DNA of 64,000 nt from an uncultured Opitutia bacterium (GTDB lineage Bacteria; Verrucomicrobiota; Verrucomicrobiia; Opitutales; UBA953). Location of the stretch: assembly GCA_903855995.1 (NCBI GenBank), contig CAIOAN010000008.1, forward strand, positions 1-64,000. Direction: 5' to 3'. The notes beneath the pieces were generated by a model. The model was not told the origin of the DNA. It ran no database searches and worked only from the letters and a program-made list of their open reading frames with translations. The translations under genes and the position numbers were made by a program. Position 1 is the stretch's first letter. Each line of letters starts with the position of its first letter. Shown here piece after piece: positions 25,175 to 34,571 of the stretch.

Positions 25175-25185
25175 GACGGTAGTGA

Positions 25186-26331
25186 TCAGTCCTCGATCTT
25201 AATATCCTTGTTGCGCGTGCGCGGGCCGCCAGCCCGGAGCCAGCCGTTAATGAACGAGTCGATATCGCCGTCCATGACCGCTTGGATATTACCGGTCTCA
25301 ACGCCGGTGCGGAGATCTTTGACCATCTGGTAGGGCTGGAAGACGTAGGAGCGGATTTGGTTGCCCCAGCCGATATCACCCTTTTCACCGTAATATTTCT
25401 CCATTTCGGCACGCTTATCGTCGATGGTCTTTTCGTAGATGCGGGCGCGCAGGATCTTCATGGCCAGGGCGCGGTTCTTCACCTGCGAGCGTTCACGCTG
25501 ACACGCGACGACCAGCCCGGTCGGGATGTGCGTGAGGCGTACCGCGGATTCGGTCTTATTGACGTGCTGGCCGCCCTTGCCGCTGGAGCGGTAGACATCG
25601 ACCCGGAGGTCGGCTTCGTTGATCTCGATGTCGACGTCGTCGTCGATTTCGGCGACGACGTCGACCGAAGCAAAGGAAGTGTGACGACGCGCATTAGCGT
25701 CGAAGGGGGAGATGCGGACCAGACGATGCACGCCGCGCTCGGCCTTGACGTAGCCGTAGGCATTGGGACCTTCGAGTCGGAAGGTGGCTTGGCTGATGCC
25801 GGCGCCATCGCCTTCGGCGATGTCTTCGACTTCCACCTTGAACCCGCGGCGTTCGGCCCAGCGGGTATACATCCGGAAGAGGAGGTCGGCCCAATCGTTG
25901 GATTCAGTGCCACCGGCTCCCGCTTTGACCGTGACGATCGCATTGGACTTGTCGTGAGGGCCGGAAAGGAAGGAAGCGATTTCGAGGTCGGCCACGCCGA
26001 CGAGCAGGTCAGTACCGAGCTTACGGAGTTCTTCGACTTCAGCATCGGCGGTGCCATCCGGAGATTCGGCAATCAGCTCCGCCAAAGTCTTGGCGTCTTC
26101 GATCTGACGGCGAAACGCGACCTGCGGTCCGATGATGACTTTATAGCCGTTGCACTCGCCGATAACTTTCTGCGCTGCCTTCTGGCTATCCCAGAAGTTC
26201 TGTGCGCCCATCTGCTCTTCCAGCTTGGCGATCAAGACCTGCTTTCCTGGCACATCTAGGAATTTCCAGAGATGTCCAGCCCGGCGCTCGACTTCCTCGA
26301 GTTGGGCACGGATTTCAGGAGGGATATACAT
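25186..26331 (-). CDS. prfB: Peptide chain release factor 2
   Basis: This 381-residue factor terminates translation at UGA and UAA. It has the GGQ motif in [13 protein letters not shown] (about residue 250), the SPF stop-codon recognition tripeptide in [13 protein letters not shown], and the [12 protein letters not shown] block. The coding sequence is one continuous frame from MYIPPEIR, and the region where many bacteria carry the CUUUGA programmed +1 frameshift reads KFLDVPGK without a stop. Autoregulation by frameshifting is therefore absent here. It is followed by the unknown gene at 23786-25174. Confidence 0.96.
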   Translation of the reverse strand: MYIPPEIRAQLEEVERRAGHLWKFLDVPGKQVLIAKLEEQMGAQNFWDSQKAAQKVIGECNGYKVIIGPQVAFRRQIEDAKTLAELIAESPDGTADAEVEELRKLGTDLLVGVADLEIASFLSGPHDKSNAIVTVKAGAGGTESNDWADLLFRMYTRWAERRGFKVEVEDIAEGDGAGISQATFRLEGPNAYGYVKAERGVHRLVRISPFDANARRHTSFASVDVVAEIDDDVDIEINEADLRVDVYRSSGKGGQHVNKTESAVRLTHIPTGLVVACQRERSQVKNRALAMKILRARIYEKTIDDKRAEMEKYYGEKGDIGWGNQIRSYVFQPYQMVKDLRTGVETGNIQAVMDGDIDSFINGWLRAGGPRTRNKDIKIED

Positions 26332-26477
26332 GGAGGAAGCGTGAAAAGGGTGCGGACCTTCGGAAACGATCGAAGGGAAGGTTGGGCATACGGTGCCCCG
26401 AGGCCGTTTTCAATGTCAGATTATGCATCAAATTAGGGCTGATTTGCCACAGCGTGGATTGTGGTCATATTGGTCCG

Positions 26478-26963
26478 ATGTCCTCTTCGCGTCCGGCAGT
26501 TCGTCTGAGCATCGGTCATGTCCACCTCAAGGTCTCAGACCTCTCCCGTGCGACGGCCTTCTATCATGATGTCCTCGGGCTTGAGGTCACCCAGCGCTAC
26601 GGCTCACAAGCGGTGTTCCTTTCGTCTGATGGCTACCATCATCACATCGGTTTGAACACCTGGGAGAGTCGTGACGGACCGCCTTCGCCGGCTGGCTGCG
26701 CAGGTTTATATCACGTCGCTTTCGTCTATCCCACTCAGGGCGAACTTGCCCAAGCCGTGCGACGGGTGCTCGCCGCCGGGGTCGCGCTTGAAGGTGCCGC
26801 GGACCATGGTGTGAGTCTCGCCGTCTACTTGCGCGACCCTGATCAGAACGGCGTCGAACTTTATTGGGACCGGCCGCGGGCAGAGTGGCCGAAGGATCCG
26901 CAAGGGGGGCTGGAGATGGGGACTGACCCGCTGGACTTGGCCGCCTTACTGCAAGAGGGGTAG
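26478..26963 (+). CDS. VOC/glyoxalase-superfamily metalloprotein
   Basis: This 161-residue protein contains a vicinal-oxygen-chelate domain pair. IGHVHLKVSDLSRATAFYHDVLGLE opens the first beta-alpha-beta unit, followed by H-H-I-G-L-N near 54-59, YHVAFVYP near 77 and DPDQNGVELYWDRP near 123-136. His and Glu fit the metal site. This looks closest to catechol-2,3-dioxygenase-like or CatE-type proteins. The ATG at 26478 begins directly before the conserved domain; upstream in-frame codons overlap prfB's start region. It lies 50 bases upstream of the M16 peptidase gene. Confidence 0.82.
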   Translation: MSSSRPAVRLSIGHVHLKVSDLSRATAFYHDVLGLEVTQRYGSQAVFLSSDGYHHHIGLNTWESRDGPPSPAGCAGLYHVAFVYPTQGELAQAVRRVLAAGVALEGAADHGVSLAVYLRDPDQNGVELYWDRPRAEWPKDPQGGLEMGTDPLDLAALLQEG

Positions 26964-27013
26964 GACAGGGTCGCACTTGCACCCCGGGCCGGGAGTGGCA
27001 TAGATGCTGACTT

Positions 27014-29566
27014 ATGTCATACCTCGAAGGATTGAGTTTCGCCCAGATTTCCGGCCCCTTGCCGGAACGCCGGGTCCTCGCCAACGGCCTCGAGGTTATT
27101 TACTCCCAGCGACCCGGCATCGGCCTCTGCACTGTGCAGGCATGGGTGCGCACCGGGAGCATGCATGAAGGTCGCTGGGAAGGCTCGGGCATCTCGCACT
27201 ACCTGGAGCACATGGTCTTCAAGGGCACCGGTCGATTCACCAACCGTGAGCTCACGACCGCCGTGCATCGTTGCGGCGGCAACTCCAATGCTTACACGAC
27301 GTTCGATCGCACGGTTTACTATATCGACGCCCCGCAGGAAGGCTTCGAAACCGCGATGGAGGCCATCGCCGACATGGTCTTTGATCCGCTGATCACGGAT
27401 GCCGATGCGAAGATGGAACGTGAAGTCATCCTTCGTGAGATCGCGATGTGTGATGACGAGCATGATCAGGTTCTCGCCAACTGCGTGCTGCAGGAGGCCA
27501 TCCGGGCGCATCCTTTTCGCCACCCAATCATTGGGCATCGCGAACTCTTTGTTCGGATCAGCCCCGATGACCTCAGAGCCTATCACGCCGGCCGCTACGT
27601 TCCTGATAATGTCGTCCTGGCCGTCGGCGGCTCGATGCCCGCGGAAGAAGTTTTCGCCTCGGCGGAAAGATGGTTCGGACGTTTCAGCCGTCGGCCGCTA
27701 ATTGAATCGACCTCTGCCCTGGAGCCACCCCAGGGCGGCGTTCGTCGTGCCGATCTGACTCGAGAGGTTAACACCTCCAAGGGCGTCACCTGCTGGCGCG
27801 TACCAGGCTTATTCGATGAAGGCCGCACGGCGGTGGATCTTTTTCTCGGCGTACTCGGAGCGGGCAACAGCTCGCTGCTTTGGAACGAGCTCCGGGAGAA
27901 GCAGAAGCTTGTGCATACCATCGACGCTTCGGCCTTTGGCGTCCGTGAATTCGGTCTCGCGTGGTGTAGTTGGTCTGGTGAAGCCGCCACCGTCGCACCT
28001 GTCGTCGAGAAAGCTATCGGAGAAGTCGTCGAAGCGCTGCTCCTGAAAGGCGTCACGCCTGCTCAATTTGAAAAAGTCCGCCGCCAATCCGTAGTTGGAA
28101 TGGTCAATGGCCAGAAGAACATCCACGGCATCACTTCCCGTTATGCCTATGCCGCTGCTGTCGGGCATGATGTCAGGTGGCCGCAGCGGGGCGTGGAGCA
28201 TCTCGCCAACCTTACCGCCGAGGATCTTACCCGTGAAGCCCGGCGCTGGTTCAAGCCAGATGCCGTGACCTATGGCTCGATGAAAGGGAAGCGGGACGCC
28301 TCCTCTCTGACCGAGGCCCCCAAGGTCGAGTTGCCGGAACGATTTGAGACCCTGACACTCGACAACGGCGTGCGGGTGGTCCTTCAACAGGACAACACCA
28401 TTCCCAAGGCCGGTGTCGGCGTATTCCTCTCCGCTGGTGCGGCCTACGAGGTCGCTGAGCTCCGCGGCACGACTGGACTGCTCTCGACGCTTTTTGCTCG
28501 CGACACTGTCCACCGCTCCAAAGAAGAGATTGCGCAACTGGTCGATGGTATGGGGGCTACCTTCGCTGACCACGGTTCGCAGGTGTCCTGCGGCCTCTGG
28601 GGAGAAGCGCTGAGTTCTGACTTCAACCGCATCTCCGAACTTGTCGCCGATGGCGTCCTGTGTCCGAGCATGCTGCCAGATACCTTCGCCCTGGAGCGTG
28701 CGGCGACCATCAACGCCTGCCGTGAAGCGGAGGATGATATTGTCGAAAAAGCCCGTCTGCAGTTGCAACGACAGTTCTTCGGTGAACACCCCCTGTCCGT
28801 CGATCCCTGCGGGACGCCGTTGACTTTGGAGCGCATCAAGGTCTCGGACCTCGGCGAACTACATCGATCCCTTGTCGTGGCGGACAACATCGTCGTCGGT
28901 ATCAGCGGAGCGTTTGATCGCCCGGCTGCGATGGAGTTCATCCACCGACGATTCGGCTCCCTGCCGAAGGTCAGCCTCGAACGACAGTCTTTGCCTCAGC
29001 ATAAATTCCTACCAGCACATCAGGCCTCCGCCCAGGCCAAGGGCGAACAGGCCGTCGTGGCGATTGCCTTCCCCCATTGTGGCTTCGGGCCCGACGAAGT
29101 CGTCGCCGCCAACGTCACCGAAGAGCTCCTCAGTGGCATGGCCAGTGGCTTGTTCCGTCGGGTTCGCGAAGAGAAGGGCATGGCTTACTTCGTTGGGGCG
29201 ACCCGTGTGGAAGTCGTCGACCAAGGCATGTTCTATCTTTATGCTGGCACCGCTCCAGCGTCGGCCCAAGAGGTGGTCAAAGAGATGCGGATGGAACTTG
29301 AGCGCATCCGTAAAGGTCATTTCGGGGACGAGGAGATCGAAGACGCCAAGCGTCGCATGCGCGTGGCCCGCCGCCAAGGCCGCCAATCCGCCGGAGCCCG
29401 CATCCAGGGTGCGCTTGTGCGGGAGGCTGCCGGCTTAGGCGCCAACTTTGACGCCGAGTGGGAAAGGCGCATGAACCTGACTGACGGCAAAGCCGTCCAG
29501 GCGTTCGCGAAGCGCTTCCTCGACCCGAAATTTGAACAGGAATTGATCGTCCTCCCGAAGGACTAA
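27014..29566 (+). CDS. M16 family zinc metallopeptidase, two-repeat form
   Basis: This 850-residue pitrilysin-type peptidase carries both halves in one chain. The N-terminal half has the inverted zinc motif HYLEH (His62, Glu65, His66) in SGISHYLEHMVFKGT, with the distal Glu in the MEREVILREIAM helix about 75 residues later. The C-terminal half from about 445 repeats the fold without the motif (it has a TTGLLSTLF helix instead) and contains the substrate Arg/Tyr-type segment. No signal peptide is visible, so it is probably cytoplasmic. Its stop overlaps by 4 bases the stop of the convergent MFS gene. Confidence 0.92.
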   Translation: MSYLEGLSFAQISGPLPERRVLANGLEVIYSQRPGIGLCTVQAWVRTGSMHEGRWEGSGISHYLEHMVFKGTGRFTNRELTTAVHRCGGNSNAYTTFDRTVYYIDAPQEGFETAMEAIADMVFDPLITDADAKMEREVILREIAMCDDEHDQVLANCVLQEAIRAHPFRHPIIGHRELFVRISPDDLRAYHAGRYVPDNVVLAVGGSMPAEEVFASAERWFGRFSRRPLIESTSALEPPQGGVRRADLTREVNTSKGVTCWRVPGLFDEGRTAVDLFLGVLGAGNSSLLWNELREKQKLVHTIDASAFGVREFGLAWCSWSGEAATVAPVVEKAIGEVVEALLLKGVTPAQFEKVRRQSVVGMVNGQKNIHGITSRYAYAAAVGHDVRWPQRGVEHLANLTAEDLTREARRWFKPDAVTYGSMKGKRDASSLTEAPKVELPERFETLTLDNGVRVVLQQDNTIPKAGVGVFLSAGAAYEVAELRGTTGLLSTLFARDTVHRSKEEIAQLVDGMGATFADHGSQVSCGLWGEALSSDFNRISELVADGVLCPSMLPDTFALERAATINACREAEDDIVEKARLQLQRQFFGEHPLSVDPCGTPLTLERIKVSDLGELHRSLVVADNIVVGISGAFDRPAAMEFIHRRFGSLPKVSLERQSLPQHKFLPAHQASAQAKGEQAVVAIAFPHCGFGPDEVVAANVTEELLSGMASGLFRRVREEKGMAYFVGATRVEVVDQGMFYLYAGTAPASAQEVVKEMRMELERIRKGHFGDEEIEDAKRRMRVARRQGRQSAGARIQGALVREAAGLGANFDAEWERRMNLTDGKAVQAFAKRFLDPKFEQELIVLPKD

Positions 29567-30828
29567 CCGTGAGCGAATTGTTTCCGCGCAAAGATAGCCG
29601 CCCCAATTCCAGGAATCGCAAGCAAGAGCGCGAACAGGAAATACTGCGCATACCCGAGCTTCTCAGCGAGGTGCCCAGCCCATAGCCCGGGAAGATAATT
29701 AGCCAGCAAGGCGCAGGTAGACAGGGCGGCGTAACGAACACCGGCGCCAGGTCCAGACGCCACCTTCATCATCGCGAGGAGTAAGGCGCAGAGCCCGGCG
29801 CCATAGGCAAGGTACTCAATAAAGAAGACCGTGCAGATTTGAGCGGAACTGTGGTGATCCGTCCCGGCCAGCCAGGCTACAGCGATAAGAGGTGCGTGCA
29901 TCCCGATTCCCAGCGGCACAAGTGAACGGGCTAATCCCAGCCGGGCGACTACCTGTGAGCCGACGATGCCACCGAGGGCCAAGCCCGCGACGGCGGTGGC
30001 AATGCGCATGATGGCATAGGTCTTATTATCCAGGGCCAGCCCTCCATGGATGCTGTCGGTCGCGAAGAGCGGCAGAATCCGGGCCATATGAATCTCGCTC
30101 GCTCGATAAAAGAATATCAAACCGAGCACCGCAGGCACGCGGACATCCTGAGCGAGCGCGAGCAGTCCTCGGCGCATCTCCGCATAACGCTCCGGGAGGG
30201 TATGGGCATCGCTCTCGACAGCCCTTTCTCGGCGAAGGCCAAGGTAGTTGAAGAAGGCCGCCATGAGGGCCAAGACCGCGGCCGATGCCAGCGCCCAGGC
30301 CCAGGCATCGGCGACCTGTGGGCCGAACTCCATGATCCGGCCAGCCAGCCAGACAAGCCCGGGCCCGGCGAGCACCAGTCCGAGCTTGGATGCAAAGTTC
30401 AACAGACCTGAGTGCGTGGCGCGCGTGCGATCGTCCAAGGAGGCGACAAAGTAACCATCGAGGGCGAAGTCGTGTGCGGCGGCGACGAATGAAAGTATCA
30501 CCAGAAGAACGATGATCTGGGTGGAGGAGGGCTGATCACTGCCAACCTGGAAAGCAAGGGCACCCAGAAGCCCGGATATCATGACTTCCGCAGAGAGAAT
30601 AAAACCGAGCGGACGGAAAGCGGCTACCAGCGGCGCCAGTAGAATTTTGAATCCAAAAATCAAACCCAACAACGAGACGGCGGTTGTAATGGAAGCGTCA
30701 CCATAACCGCCATTCTTCAAGGCTACCGGCAGGGCCTCATCGCGGACAGCGGCCGGGATGGATTGAAACAGGTAAGCGGCCGAGACCCACAGCCATGCTC
30801 GACGGGGTGGGGCCGCATCGTTGCGCAT
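29563..30828 (-). CDS. MFS transporter, AmpG-like
   Basis: This 421-residue inner-membrane protein has about twelve predicted helices. Its general layout is that of AmpG-type major-facilitator permeases, which import anhydromuropeptides for wall recycling, including AAHDFALDGYFVASLDD and the C-terminal helices around RYAALSTCALLANYLPG. AmpG function is not proven, as specificity residues cannot be judged. It is the last gene of the eight-gene minus run that begins with mlaE, 3 bases after the unknown gene, and it overlaps the M16 gene tail to tail. Confidence 0.75.
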   Translation of the reverse strand: MRNDAAPPRRAWLWVSAAYLFQSIPAAVRDEALPVALKNGGYGDASITTAVSLLGLIFGFKILLAPLVAAFRPLGFILSAEVMISGLLGALAFQVGSDQPSSTQIIVLLVILSFVAAAHDFALDGYFVASLDDRTRATHSGLLNFASKLGLVLAGPGLVWLAGRIMEFGPQVADAWAWALASAAVLALMAAFFNYLGLRRERAVESDAHTLPERYAEMRRGLLALAQDVRVPAVLGLIFFYRASEIHMARILPLFATDSIHGGLALDNKTYAIMRIATAVAGLALGGIVGSQVVARLGLARSLVPLGIGMHAPLIAVAWLAGTDHHSSAQICTVFFIEYLAYGAGLCALLLAMMKVASGPGAGVRYAALSTCALLANYLPGLWAGHLAEKLGYAQYFLFALLLAIPGIGAAIFARKQFAHG

Positions 30829-30831
30829 GGC

Positions 30832-31671
30832 TTAGGCGCCTTCTCCGAGCTGGGCGCGGCCGAACGAATCCACCGAGCGAAGCAACCCATCGACGAATTT
30901 AGCGACCGTGATATTCAATCCGAGTAATTCGTTGTCAGTGAGGTCGAGCATTTCGCCAGGGCGGAAGGTGCGCTGCGTGTCGGTGAGTTTAGAGACGGTC
31001 TTGGACTTAGCCTCTTGAGGTACGCCATGCTTGATCACGCCGGGAGGGGCTTCGTCGGCAGTAAGTTCGGGGGCGGTGCTGGTCTCTGCGGGAACTTCGA
31101 AATCCTTCATCGCCTTGAATTCGAGCGTCAAGGCGCCGTCAGGGGTGATGTCGTCGTTGGTGACAAGTCCGCCGCGGGTCAAGACGCGCAAAGCGGCGGC
31201 CAGGCTGAAGATGCCATCCTCGAGTTCGCAGACGATGCCGAAAGATTCCTCTAACTCCGTGAAACGGTCCTGCAAAGTCATACGGGCGAAGGCCTGCTGC
31301 TTGTCGCCGATGTTCTTTTCGATGATCGGATTGCGCTCACGTTTGTGGCCCTGCTCGCGGATGAACAGGCAGAGCAGGTGGCACTGCACCATGCATTCAG
31401 CGGAGAGCGTCAACAGGTCATTGATGGTCGTGCGCAACATCAGGCTGCGAGCATAAGCCAGCATCTGGTCGGCTGGCAGGTGGGCCTGCGGGACCGGCAT
31501 CACGCGCGAAACCGAAGAGAAGTGGTCGTAGGCTTTCGGGTCAGCCGTGTGCATACCCGCGATGCTGAAAGCCAGCATATCATGTTGGCGCTGCAGTGCG
31601 GTGAAGAAGTTGCGGCTGATGCTCTGGAGTGAGATGACATTCTCACCCGGACCTGGTTCAGGCTGGGACAT
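30832..31671 (-). CDS. Conserved hypothetical helical protein
   Basis: This 279-residue soluble protein has no family I recognise. Residues 1-165 look alpha-helical, with several Cys and His in MVQCHLLCLF. Residues 185-230 are Pro/Thr/Lys-rich and probably disordered. The end (EMLDLTDNELLGLNITVAKFVDGLL) is amphipathic. There is no signal peptide. It lies 8 bases after the degenerate SpoU gene and 3 bases before the MFS gene in the Mla run, so a cell-envelope link is possible but only by position. Confidence 0.5.
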   Translation of the reverse strand: MSQPEPGPGENVISLQSISRNFFTALQRQHDMLAFSIAGMHTADPKAYDHFSSVSRVMPVPQAHLPADQMLAYARSLMLRTTINDLLTLSAECMVQCHLLCLFIREQGHKRERNPIIEKNIGDKQQAFARMTLQDRFTELEESFGIVCELEDGIFSLAAALRVLTRGGLVTNDDITPDGALTLEFKAMKDFEVPAETSTAPELTADEAPPGVIKHGVPQEAKSKTVSKLTDTQRTFRPGEMLDLTDNELLGLNITVAKFVDGLLRSVDSFGRAQLGEGA

Positions 31672-31679
31672 GGCGAAGG

Positions 31680-32507
31680 TTAAGTAGTGGGATTGGAATC
31701 GTTATCCTTGACGTGACGAGCCCTTTTGCGGGCCAGGAAGCCGTCTGCCCGGGGCATCGGGGTGGAGGCGAACCACGCGATCGCCAAGGGAGCGATTTCG
31801 GCGAGGGTCAGGGCAGGCTGACCTACGAGGCCAGGGAACCGATAACAGTGTTCGACGCGGGGCTGGATGTCAGGGTCAAGTTTACCGCCGGGGATAAGTA
31901 GGGCCAGATGGCGGGCAGGGACTCGCACGGGAGTGCCGAGGTCAATTTTTCGTCCCATGGAGGGGGAGAGGGCGACGACACAGCAACGGTCTTCGACAAG
32001 ACGGAGCAAGCCGCCAAGGGCGGCTGCACGCATCAGACGAAGCTGTTCCATGGTGCCACGAGAGAGGTGCCAGGCTTCGGGATCGAAGGCGAGTTTTTCG
32101 GTGCCGCCAGAAAGCAGGAGACGCTTCAGACCGAAGGCCGCCATCGAACGGGCGATGGATGCGAGATCCGCAGGGGCAGTGATACCGTCAGCAATCACGA
32201 TGCTCTCCCGGGATTCGCGCCAGTCGGTAAAGTCTGAAATTCGGGCGAGGCCGAAATCCGGCCGCATCGTCAGGGCGCACACGTCCTCGCAGGGGCCTTC
32301 GGCCGTATTGGCCAGCTCGATGGGCCCGACAATCCGCGTCTGGACGCCGAGTTCAGCGAAGACCGCATCATGTTCGGCCAGATTCGGGGCGAAGGCGGCT
32401 GTGGCCACCACTTCTCGCAGGGCCTTGGGGTGATGCTTGAGGCAGGCGAGCAGAGCGTCGATTCCTCGGATAACCAAGCGGTTGGGATGGGGGTCAGGAG
32501 TGTTCAC
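31680..32507 (-). CDS. SpoU/TrmH-fold RNA methyltransferase-like protein, degenerate motifs
   Basis: This 275-residue protein has an N-terminal substrate-domain-like segment (VIRGIDALLACL) and a TrmH/SpoU-like catalytic half from residue 103. The motif-1 region reads VIADGITAPADLASIAR where active enzymes have D-G-I-x-D-P-x-N-x-G, and the motif-2 region reads LLIPGGKL where G-x-E is usual. The final motif lacks the S-L-N-V Asn. Loss of these residues suggests weak or absent 2'-O-methylation. Its start overlaps the DUF5069 stop by 4 bases. A purely structural or RNA-binding role is possible. Confidence 0.6.
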   Translation of the reverse strand: MNTPDPHPNRLVIRGIDALLACLKHHPKALREVVATAAFAPNLAEHDAVFAELGVQTRIVGPIELANTAEGPCEDVCALTMRPDFGLARISDFTDWRESRESIVIADGITAPADLASIARSMAAFGLKRLLLSGGTEKLAFDPEAWHLSRGTMEQLRLMRAAALGGLLRLVEDRCCVVALSPSMGRKIDLGTPVRVPARHLALLIPGGKLDPDIQPRVEHCYRFPGLVGQPALTLAEIAPLAIAWFASTPMPRADGFLARKRARHVKDNDSNPTT

Positions 32508-32977
32508 GAAAGTCGGCCTTCATCGAAATCGATCATGTCGGCGAAAGTAATGATGTCGGTGCGCTGTTCGGCGCCCATCTTGCGTTTGGCTTCCTCGAGG
32601 ACCCCTCGGCCCATCTCGCTCAAGCCTTTCTGCACCACTTCACGATTCCAAACATGGACCCGAAGGTCGGAGGGAAAGATTGCCAGCAAGCGGGCGTCGA
32701 GATCCCGCTCGTCGGCCGCCAGGCGCACGCATTCGATGACCTGCTCGGGATTCACGCCGAGATGCAGGCAGAGGAAGCGATCGAATCCTTTGCAGAAGTT
32801 GCGCTGATAGGACTTGGGCAGCTCGCCCTTAATGTGTTTGCGAGCCTTGGCGATGAAGCGCGGCAGATGCAGCAAGCCCGTGGCCTGGTGCGGGATATAG
32901 GCGGACGGCAGGTCGTAGCAGATTTCGCCGGTGACTTCCGAAAAGCCATTCGGGCGAGGGGCGGGGGTGGAACTCAT
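32504..32977 (-). CDS. DUF5069 domain protein
   Basis: This 157-residue protein matches DUF5069, a family largely of Verrucomicrobia and Planctomycetes with no known function. Pattern elements are GLLHLPRFIAKARKHIKGELP, a CKGFDRFLCLHLG helix, then a downstream acidic C-terminal segment (DMIDFDEGR). It is soluble, without an export signal. It overlaps by 4 bases both the PqiC-like gene upstream and the SpoU-like gene downstream, which fixes its start and stop and supports co-translation. Confidence 0.75.
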   Translation of the reverse strand: MSSTPAPRPNGFSEVTGEICYDLPSAYIPHQATGLLHLPRFIAKARKHIKGELPKSYQRNFCKGFDRFLCLHLGVNPEQVIECVRLAADERDLDARLLAIFPSDLRVHVWNREVVQKGLSEMGRGVLEEAKRKMGAEQRTDIITFADMIDFDEGRLS

Positions 32978-33537
32978 CGAAGGGGGATGGTCTGGGCGAT
33001 CTGCGCAGCTGCCGTCGCCAGATTGGCTGATTGAGCGCGAACGTATTGTTCCGGCGTGGTGTCACTCAGCGGGGTCGACTGGTGGAGCGAGCGTTCAATC
33101 AGAAGGGTGCCGTCCGATTTCTCCAAACGATAGCGAAGGTCGAGAACGGCCTGCTTGGCCGCCGTGACGCTCATGTGTTCGATATCGATGAGGAGCACCA
33201 GATGGTCTCCCGAAGGGGTCTGTGCGGCGGTCGGCAGGCCGGTGAGCTTCGTCAGGTGGTGTGCAATATTCTCTGCGACGGCTCGATCGAGGGGGCTGAT
33301 CCAGCGATGGGCATCCTCAACGCGTACCCAACCCGACTCGTCCAGCATCACGATGTTGGCCCGTCTCAATGCGGAAGGAATGACGGCGCGGGGAACATAG
33401 ATTTCGGGACCGGGCCGGGTGGCGGCGGACTGAGGTGCGCTCAGTTGATGAAAACTGACCGCTTCGCTTTTCTTATCGAAAATAATGCAGCCACCCAGAA
33501 GCAGGGCGACGAGCAGACTCATCGGGCGAAGCATCAT
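32974..33537 (-). CDS. PqiC/YmbA-type ABC transport auxiliary lipoprotein
   Basis: This 187-residue lipoprotein has lipobox LLGGC (Cys about residue 17) and the ABC-type transport auxiliary component pattern: a strand-rich core with IYVPRAVIPSALRRANIVM and RWISPLDRAVAENI. In the Mla/Pqi/Let systems this subunit sits at the outer membrane and partners the MCE protein in lipid transport. It overlaps by 4 bases the MCE gene upstream and the DUF5069 gene downstream. Confidence 0.85.
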   Translation of the reverse strand: MMLRPMSLLVALLLGGCIIFDKKSEAVSFHQLSAPQSAATRPGPEIYVPRAVIPSALRRANIVMLDESGWVRVEDAHRWISPLDRAVAENIAHHLTKLTGLPTAAQTPSGDHLVLLIDIEHMSVTAAKQAVLDLRYRLEKSDGTLLIERSLHQSTPLSDTTPEQYVRAQSANLATAAAQIAQTIPLR

Positions 33538-34568
33538 TTGGTCGTCGGCTCCCCCGAGGGCTTGGTCTCCTTGGTCTGATTCTTGCTGCGCCCCTGGATG
33601 ATGGTCTCCGGATTGCGCTCAATGAAGTCGGCGAGGGAACGAATGGCCTGGGCGGCCTCGGAGACATCAGCCAACGCCTGATCTAAATCACGGCGCGCGG
33701 GAGAACCAGGCTTCGTCAAGGTACGCAAGTTATCCGAGGTCTCATTGAGGCGTTCGAGCGCCTTGCGGCCGGCGGCGGCCATGCCCTGGATGTCTTCGGT
33801 CACTGGATCCACCTTGCCGCTGAGCCGCTTCACGAGCCCGTCGATACCCTGCATGGCGGCGGAAAAGTCACCGACGGCCTTGGTGATGGCCGGATCGCCG
33901 GTGATTTTAGAGATGTTCGCCGAGGCCTGGACGAGGTTGCCGTTGATTTTATCGAACTCGATTTTCGAAGCACCCTGGTCGATGCGCCCTAGGATGGAAT
34001 CGACCTTCTTCGTGATGGAGACGAAATCGATGCGACTGAGTTGATCAAGGGTCTGCGAAACCGCTTTCGTCAGCGCACCGAGATTCGAGGGCAGGGTGGG
34101 GATCTCCGCGACCTCACCCTTGGCTTCGTGCAGTTTGAACGCCGTGTCCGGAAAGTAATCCAGTTCGACGTACAGCACGCCGGTCACGACCGATTGCTGC
34201 TGTAGTTTGGCCCGCAGACCTTTGTCCACCGACCCGCGGAGACCTTGTTTCTGGAGCAAAGCCTGATCTAGCCCGCGACGGGTCAGGAGATCGGGGGCGA
34301 ACTCCATCACCACCGGCACCGAGTAATCTGAAGCCGCTTGGTTGGCGGTGCGAAGCAGAACCTGGGAAACCTTACCGATACTCACGCCGCGGAATTTGAC
34401 GGGGGCGCCGATGTCGAGACCGCTGACGGAATCATCAAAATAGGCGATCGCCGTGGGCTTCGAACCCGAGAAGCTACCCCCGCCGAGGAGAATGACGGCC
34501 GTGATGAACAGCACGATGCCACCGACGACGAAAGCGCCGATAAGGGTCATGTTGGCGGATCTGCGCAT
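33534..34568 (-). CDS. mlaD: MlaD-family MCE protein
   Basis: This 344-residue single-pass inner-membrane protein has one N-terminal helix (about 9-30) and one MCE domain (about 38-115, with DSVSGLDIGAPVKFRGVSIGKV). A long alpha-helical region to about 320 could form a needle-like tube across the periplasm, ending in a charged tail. MCE proteins shuttle phospholipids between membranes with the MlaE permease and MlaF ATPase, both encoded just upstream. It lies 3 bases after mlaF. It is longer than E. coli MlaD (183 residues), more like the LetB/Mce type. Confidence 0.9.
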   Translation of the reverse strand: MRRSANMTLIGAFVVGGIVLFITAVILLGGGSFSGSKPTAIAYFDDSVSGLDIGAPVKFRGVSIGKVSQVLLRTANQAASDYSVPVVMEFAPDLLTRRGLDQALLQKQGLRGSVDKGLRAKLQQQSVVTGVLYVELDYFPDTAFKLHEAKGEVAEIPTLPSNLGALTKAVSQTLDQLSRIDFVSITKKVDSILGRIDQGASKIEFDKINGNLVQASANISKITGDPAITKAVGDFSAAMQGIDGLVKRLSGKVDPVTEDIQGMAAAGRKALERLNETSDNLRTLTKPGSPARRDLDQALADVSEAAQAIRSLADFIERNPETIIQGRSKNQTKETKPSGEPTTK

Positions 34569-34571
34569 GGT

